Shown: positions 7,447 through 10,537 of the stretch, piece after piece
Layout of the letters: each line of letters opens with the position of its first letter
How positions within the stretch are numbered: the stretch's first letter is position 1
NCBI GenBank assembly: GCA_017511325.1
Contig: JAFWKS010000169.1
Coordinates: 1 to 10,537, forward strand
Direction of reading: 5' to 3'
Length of the DNA stretch: 10,537 bases
From: Erysipelotrichaceae bacterium
GTDB taxonomy: Bacteria > Bacillota_I > Bacilli_A > Erysipelotrichales > Erysipelotrichaceae
The notes under the pieces: generated by a model
Told to the model about the DNA's origin: nothing
Databases searched by the model: none
The model's input: only the letters and a program-made list of their open reading frames with translations
Made by a program: the position numbers and the translations under genes

Positions 7447-7505
7447 GCAAAGAAAGAAAACGCGAGGCGGCAAGTGCCGTTTCCGAGTTATATGAAAATG
7501 ATTGA
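7446..7505 (+). pseudogene. Remnant of a second tyrosine recombinase (C-terminal 19 codons plus stop)
   Basis: Starting on the last base of the ATPase stop, one frame reads SKERKREAASAVSELYEND and then TGA. The recombinase at 5913-5972 ends in the same sequence with Phe in place of Tyr. At nucleotide level the two differ at about 11 of 60 positions, nearly all silent, so the fragment comes from a diverged gene kept under selection and not from a fresh copy of its neighbour. Similarity continues past the stop to about 7518. Nothing of the recombinase is visible upstream of about 7443. Confidence 0.85.
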
Positions 7506-7565
7506 TTTTATCAGTTTCTTCTCGTCACAAGGAAGATAAGATACATTAATTGAAATGGATTTTAT

Positions 7566-7595
7566 GCAAAAGAAAACACCATTTGTGAAGGTGCT
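7566..7595 (-). terminator. Candidate terminator of the toxin-antitoxin operon (minus strand)
   Basis: On the minus strand, AGCACC (7595-7590) and GGTGTT (7580-7575) form a stem with one G-U pair and a 9-nt loop, followed by a T-rich tract (TTTCTTTT). It ends transcription just after the toxin stop at 7605. Confidence 0.55.
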
Positions 7596-7604
7596 TTCCC
7601 TGCT

Positions 7605-7916
7605 TTATAGTTTTTTGCCGTAGTTTTCTCTGGTATGAAATATACCGCCAATATGAACTTCGTTTCCAACCACCTGATAAAGGATGACATAATCATGTTT
7701 ATCCAGCGGCAGTTTCCTGTATCCTTTGCGAGCCAGATATAGATCGTTACAATACGGATACATCTCTGCCGCTTCTTCCAGTCTGTCATAAGCAGCATCT
7801 ATATCATCAAGAATTGCTTTAGCAGCTTCAGGATTAGACAGACGACGAACTACATATTCAATAATATTCCCGATATTCTCATTAGCACTTACGGAAACAA
7901 TTAGTTTATAAGCCAT
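7605..7916 (-). CDS. RelE/ParE-family toxin
   Basis: The 103-residue protein has the layout of the RelE/ParE toxin fold: a beta strand (YKLIVSVSA), two helices (about 12-52) and a C-terminal sheet (GYRKLPL, DYVILYQVV, EVHIGGIFHTRENY). The closing strand with H94 and R96 is typical of the group. RelE-type members cut mRNA on the ribosome and ParE-type members poison DNA gyrase; the sequence does not let me choose. Its ATG lies inside the antitoxin gene (11-nt overlap), the normal antitoxin-first arrangement with coupled translation. It is the second gene of a two-gene operon autoregulated from the palindromic operator at 8193-8208. Confidence 0.88.
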   Translation of the reverse strand: MAYKLIVSVSANENIGNIIEYVVRRLSNPEAAKAILDDIDAAYDRLEEAAEMYPYCNDLYLARKGYRKLPLDKHDYVILYQVVGNEVHIGGIFHTRENYGKKL

Positions 7917-8166
7917 ATTTTGTTCTTATATCAGAGAGAACTTTTCTTGCCTCAATAACCTCTCCTTTTTCAAACTGTGCTTCAGATACTGCTAATTGTT
8001 CATACAGCTCAAGTTTGCCAAGCCTTTCTTCATATGTTTTTATACTCATAACAACGAGATCACCATAACCGTTTTTTGTAACGAATATCGGCTTGTCTGT
8101 ACTATTGCACATTTCAGAAATGCCGTTGGTATTTTTAAACTCTTTAATTGGAATAATTTGTGCCAT
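7906..8166 (-). CDS. Phd/YefM-family antitoxin
   Basis: This 86-residue protein has a typical Phd/YefM N-terminal DNA-binding domain (IIPIKEFKNTNGISEMCNST, PIFVTKNGYGDLVVMSIKTYE, about 4-46) and a helical C-terminal tail (about 50-86) that would wrap and neutralise the toxin. Antitoxins of this family dimerise and repress their own promoter. The ATG at 8166 has a strong ribosome site (GGAGGAG about 7 nt upstream), much better than the toxin's, consistent with antitoxin excess. The gene begins 27 nt from a perfect 16-bp palindrome over the -10 box. The pair lies between the recombinase remnant and the dnaA operon, as expected for an accessory stabilisation module. Confidence 0.92.
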   Translation of the reverse strand: MAQIIPIKEFKNTNGISEMCNSTDKPIFVTKNGYGDLVVMSIKTYEERLGKLELYEQLAVSEAQFEKGEVIEARKVLSDIRTKYGL

Positions 8167-8188
8167 ATATCTTCTCCTCCATGGCCAT

Positions 8189-8208
8189 ATTATACCATAA
8201 TTATGGTA
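8189..8208 (-). promoter_or_regulatory. Toxin-antitoxin promoter with 16-bp perfect palindromic operator
   Basis: TACCATAATTATGGTA (8193-8208) is a perfect palindrome. On the minus strand it runs directly into TATAAT (8194-8189), which is preceded by TGG, an extended -10. No convincing -35 is present. Binding of the antitoxin or the toxin-antitoxin complex here would block RNA polymerase, fitting conditional autoregulation known for Phd/YefM systems. Confidence 0.75.
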
Positions 8209-8256
8209 CAGAAAGATTGTTTGATAACAAAGTTGTTAGAGGCCGGTTTAGAAGCA

Positions 8257-8910
8257 CTATTTCAGCTTGCCCATCAGAGCCAGTATCTCCTCTTCCTCCT
8301 CCTTTGATATTGGAATGTTTTTGCTTGTGTCGTAAACAGGAAGTTCTATGACCTGATGGCGTTTTTGCCTTCCACCTTTCTTCTTTTCAAAGTCAAACCA
8401 TTTTTCAACTTCTTCAGCGGTCTTAACATCGTTTCTGTACAAATCAGATGCTGCTGCATAAACATAGTTTTTTATCAGCCTGTTATCACATCGTTTAAGT
8501 GAAAATCTCAGCAAAGCGTTTATAACCTGCGGACTAAGATGATAGTCTGTCGAAAGACTGTAAAGCATCGCTTTGTCGTAAGGGGTGACGTCCTTGCCCT
8601 TCTGAAGGCTCATCAGGTATAAAACACAGGGAACGTTATAATCTGTTTCATCATTTTCTGTAAAATCTATCTTTGCCCTGGAACAGCAGCCTTTGAGGAA
8701 TTCGAAATCAAATCTACCGGTGTTCACGGTCTCGGCGATGTAGTTTCGCATCTTATCCATGGATATTCCATATATGTCTGCTAAAAGAGCAATCCGTTCA
8801 AGATTGTCTTGTGTTCTGTACTCCTTCGGCAGCATGTAGAAAGAGACGTCTTTTAAAAAGGCAGCGATATCAAACATAGTTCTATACTCACTGTTATTCA
8901 CTGTGTCCAT
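8257..8910 (-). CDS. DnaB/DnaD-family replication initiation protein (short form)
   Basis: The 217-residue protein contains, at about residues 95-172, the DnaB_2/DnaD C-terminal helical domain: TPYDKAMLYSLS, LSPQVINALLRFSLK, NRLIKNYVYAAASDL and then TAEEVEKWF. In Bacillus this domain belongs to DnaB and DnaD, which recruit the DnaI-loaded replicative helicase to DnaA at oriC. Residues about 27-72 resemble the helical segment before it. Bacillus DnaB is about 470 residues, so the N-terminal winged-helix half is absent. A basic patch (KKKGGRQKRH, 176-185) could bind DNA. The ATG lies only 3 nt after the dnaA stop, so the two are translated together and probably act in the same initiation step. 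I saw no frameshifted N-terminal part, since dnaA occupies the space upstream. Confidence 0.8.
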   Translation of the reverse strand: MDTVNNSEYRTMFDIAAFLKDVSFYMLPKEYRTQDNLERIALLADIYGISMDKMRNYIAETVNTGRFDFEFLKGCCSRAKIDFTENDETDYNVPCVLYLMSLQKGKDVTPYDKAMLYSLSTDYHLSPQVINALLRFSLKRCDNRLIKNYVYAAASDLYRNDVKTAEEVEKWFDFEKKKGGRQKRHQVIELPVYDTSKNIPISKEEEEEILALMGKLK

Positions 8911-8913
8911 AAC

Positions 8914-10266
8914 CTATTGTTTTAGCTGTGATTCGATTTCGGAGATTGCTTTAACAAGCAGAGCGTCCGTCTTGATCTGTCTGTCGATCTTTTCGCATGC
9001 ACCAAGCACGGTTGAATGGTCTCTTCCGCCGAATTCTCTGCCGATCTCCTCGTATGTGGCATCCACGTGCTTGCGGCAAAGATACATCGCGATCTGTCTG
9101 GCAATAGAAATATTCTTGGTCCTGTTTTTGGAAACTATCTGCTGTTTTGATAGTCCGTAATAATCACATACTGCTTTTCTTACGGCGATGATATTAGGTA
9201 CGATCTCATCGGTTTTGATCTGATCTTTAAAGGCTTCCAGAGCCGTTTTAAGCGTGATGCGGCCATGGTCTTCTATAGATGAATAATTGATCGAATAGAA
9301 CAGCAATCTGTTCACGTGGCCTTTCAGTGACCTTACGTTTGAAGAGAAATTGGCTGCAAGAAAGTTATATACATCCTCATCAATATCATCCGCTGCATAC
9401 CCTTCTTCACTGTTTTGAATTTCCATTTTCAGGATGCTGATGGCCGTTTCATACTCCGGTGCTTCGATGTTGATGTTGAGTCCCTGGGAGAACCTGGTGA
9501 GCATCCTATTATCAAGGCCTTTGATCTCTTCAGGGATACGGTCACAGGTCATGCAGACCTGTTTGCGGTTGTTCACCATTTCGTTGAATACAGAGAAGAA
9601 GAGCTCCTGAGTTTTTGGTTTTCCGGCAATAAACTGAATGTCATCAACAAGCAGAACATCTGTGTTGGAAAAAACATCCTTGAATTCGGCAAAACGGTTT
9701 TCGGTACTTGATTTATAAACTCCTTCAACAAAGTCGCCGCTGTTTATAAGACTTACCTTCAGTTCCGGATGGAGCTCATGGATCCTGTTTGCGATCGCAT
9801 TGAGCAGGTGTGTTTTGCCCAGCCCTGATTCGCCATATATCATCAGCGGGTTGTATTTGCCTCCCGGTTTCCTGGCGCAATTGATTGCTGCAAGATTGGC
9901 TTGGGAGTTAGATTCTCCGACAACGAAATTTTCAAACTTCTGATCCGGATCTACATTTGTCGGCAGGAAGTTGTTTTTATACTGAACCCTCTCTGTCTGC
10001 TCGTTAAATTCGCTCTTTTGGATTATTTTTATTTTCCTTCTTTTTCCCGTCACCTCTTCAAGGCAGTCTTCAAGAATATTTCTGTTCTCGTTCATAACCT
10101 GATAGTTGATGAACATATCGGTTCTTAAAGTGACTAAATCTTCATCTATCGATATCAGATTTCCTTGAAAGAATTCCAAAACAGGATCAGGTAATAAACC
10201 GGAACTTCTGAGTGATTTTTGTACTTTTGACCATGTATCTTCAAGCAAAATATCGTTCGTAATCAT
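8914..10266 (-). CDS. dnaA: Chromosomal replication initiator protein DnaA
   Basis: DnaA is the AAA+ ATPase that binds DnaA boxes and melts oriC. Numbered from the ATG at 10266 (450 residues): domain I about 1-75, linker, then NFVVGESN, Walker A GESGLGKTH (145-153), Walker B LLVDDIQF (205-212), box VII region with R258 in MLTRFSQGL, sensor II SNVRSLKGHVNRL, and domain IV with the DnaA signature FGGRDHSTVLGACEKI (about 412-427). All motifs are intact, arguing for the functional chromosomal initiator. The frame extends to a GTG at 10302, but the ATG at 10266 has GAAGGA 6 nt upstream and gives a standard N-terminus (ITNDILLEDTWSKVQ), so it is preferred. The next gene is a DnaB-like gene; the usual dnaN is not adjacent. 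Confidence 0.97.
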   Translation of the reverse strand: MITNDILLEDTWSKVQKSLRSSGLLPDPVLEFFQGNLISIDEDLVTLRTDMFINYQVMNENRNILEDCLEEVTGKRRKIKIIQKSEFNEQTERVQYKNNFLPTNVDPDQKFENFVVGESNSQANLAAINCARKPGGKYNPLMIYGESGLGKTHLLNAIANRIHELHPELKVSLINSGDFVEGVYKSSTENRFAEFKDVFSNTDVLLVDDIQFIAGKPKTQELFFSVFNEMVNNRKQVCMTCDRIPEEIKGLDNRMLTRFSQGLNINIEAPEYETAISILKMEIQNSEEGYAADDIDEDVYNFLAANFSSNVRSLKGHVNRLLFYSINYSSIEDHGRITLKTALEAFKDQIKTDEIVPNIIAVRKAVCDYYGLSKQQIVSKNRTKNISIARQIAMYLCRKHVDATYEEIGREFGGRDHSTVLGACEKIDRQIKTDALLVKAISEIESQLKQ

Positions 10267-10302
10267 AAATTGTCCTTCAAGAGGGTAAGTAGATAATATC
10301 AC

Positions 10303-10537
10303 TGTTTTTTGGGAATAATAGAGGCAAATTTTTGAAAGATTTTACAACCAACAGAAGAAAGTTATTAAAAATCCTTTTATTACTAAACGAATTGAAGTTT
10401 CCAACAATTTCCAACAAAATAGCATTTGTTAGTTTAATTTCAAAACATGTTAGTGTTTCAGAAAAACAAAAATCTATCAAAAATATGATAGATTATGCGG
10501 AATTGAATATTTTTTGAGTTTTCTGGAATCTGTTACC
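10303..10537. other. A+T-rich non-coding region upstream of dnaA (possible origin region)
   Basis: The stretch is clearly more A+T-rich than the genes beside it and has no credible gene. In Bacillota the DNA around dnaA usually contains oriC, but I find no TTATCCACA-type DnaA box here. It holds a tandem 10-mer TTTCCAACAA (10398-10407 and 10408-10417) and a 9-bp inverted repeat AATCTATCA/TGATAGATT (10471-10479 and 10486-10494). A TATTAT preceded by TGA, just upstream of the dnaA leader on the minus strand, could be an extended -10, without a clear -35. Confidence 0.45.
10398..10417. repeat. Tandem direct repeat TTTCCAACAA x2
   Basis: Two perfect, abutting 10-mers about 130 bp upstream of the dnaA start. 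A looser relative (TTTACAACCAACAG) occurs at about 10341-10354. Such repeats could be binding sites for an initiator or regulator. Confidence 0.6.

Noticed and set aside
8893..8901. TTATTCACT, one mismatch from a DnaA box
   Set aside because: A single copy inside the start of the DnaB-like gene; no cluster around it.
8901..8910. GTGTCCA shared with the tRNA-Val 3' end, as a possible att site
   Set aside because: Only seven bases match, and it is at the start codon of a real gene; too short to mean anything.
8903..9160. Plus-strand frame opposite the end of dnaA
   Set aside because: Antisense to the conserved DnaA signature region.
10267..10302. GTG start adding 12 residues to DnaA
   Set aside because: The segment contains the ribosome site for the ATG at 10266, and standard DnaA proteins start there.
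10332..10517. Plus-strand 61-codon frame upstream of dnaA, where rpmH might be expected
   Set aside because: It starts at a TTG without a ribosome site, has low-complexity Lys/Leu/Ile content and does not resemble ribosomal protein L34.
1..10537. CRISPR array, IS element ends or large inverted repeats
   Set aside because: No regularly spaced repeats, transposase or matching terminal inverted repeats were seen by eye.

Overview
The window looks like chromosomal DNA of a low-G+C Gram-positive bacterium (Bacillota). The reasons are a chromosomal-type DnaA, a DnaB/DnaD-family primosome gene right behind it (a family typical of Bacillota), purine-rich AGGAGG-type ribosome sites, and UGA used as a normal stop. 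An Erysipelotrichia-like lineage is my best guess from overall look; it is not proven by the sequence.

Layout. Left (1-2907, minus strand): a tight housekeeping operon reading mnmE > tatD > membrane-anchored protein > start of a gene beginning MKLIVG, probably pth. Next (2908-3607, plus strand): a yegP-like gene with its own promoter and terminator, then tRNA-Val(GAC) with promoter, encoded CCA and terminator. Middle (about 3608-8220): an accessory, partly decayed stretch. It holds a frameshifted prepilin gene (minus), a tyrosine recombinase whose N-terminus appears frameshifted (plus), an AAA/DUF4143 ATPase (plus), a fragment matching the recombinase C-terminus, and a Phd/RelE toxin-antitoxin pair (minus). 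Right (8257-10266, minus): dnaA followed 3 nt later by a short DnaB-like replication gene, with an A+T-rich dnaA upstream region running to the window end.

How it fits together. The two flanks are core functions: tRNA modification and peptidyl-tRNA recycling on the left, replication initiation on the right. The middle has features of a mobile or plastic insert lying between tRNA-Val and the dnaA operon. The most informative signal is a 60-nt coding remnant immediately after the ATPase stop. It encodes the same last 19 residues as the upstream recombinase (18 of 19 identical) but with about ten silent differences. The ATPase is therefore bracketed by two diverged recombinase tails, which implies a former tandem recombinase array or insertion of the ATPase into a second recombinase gene. 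Two independent frameshifts (prepilin and recombinase N-terminus) support decay, although sequencing error is not excluded. No wholly new system is convincingly visible.
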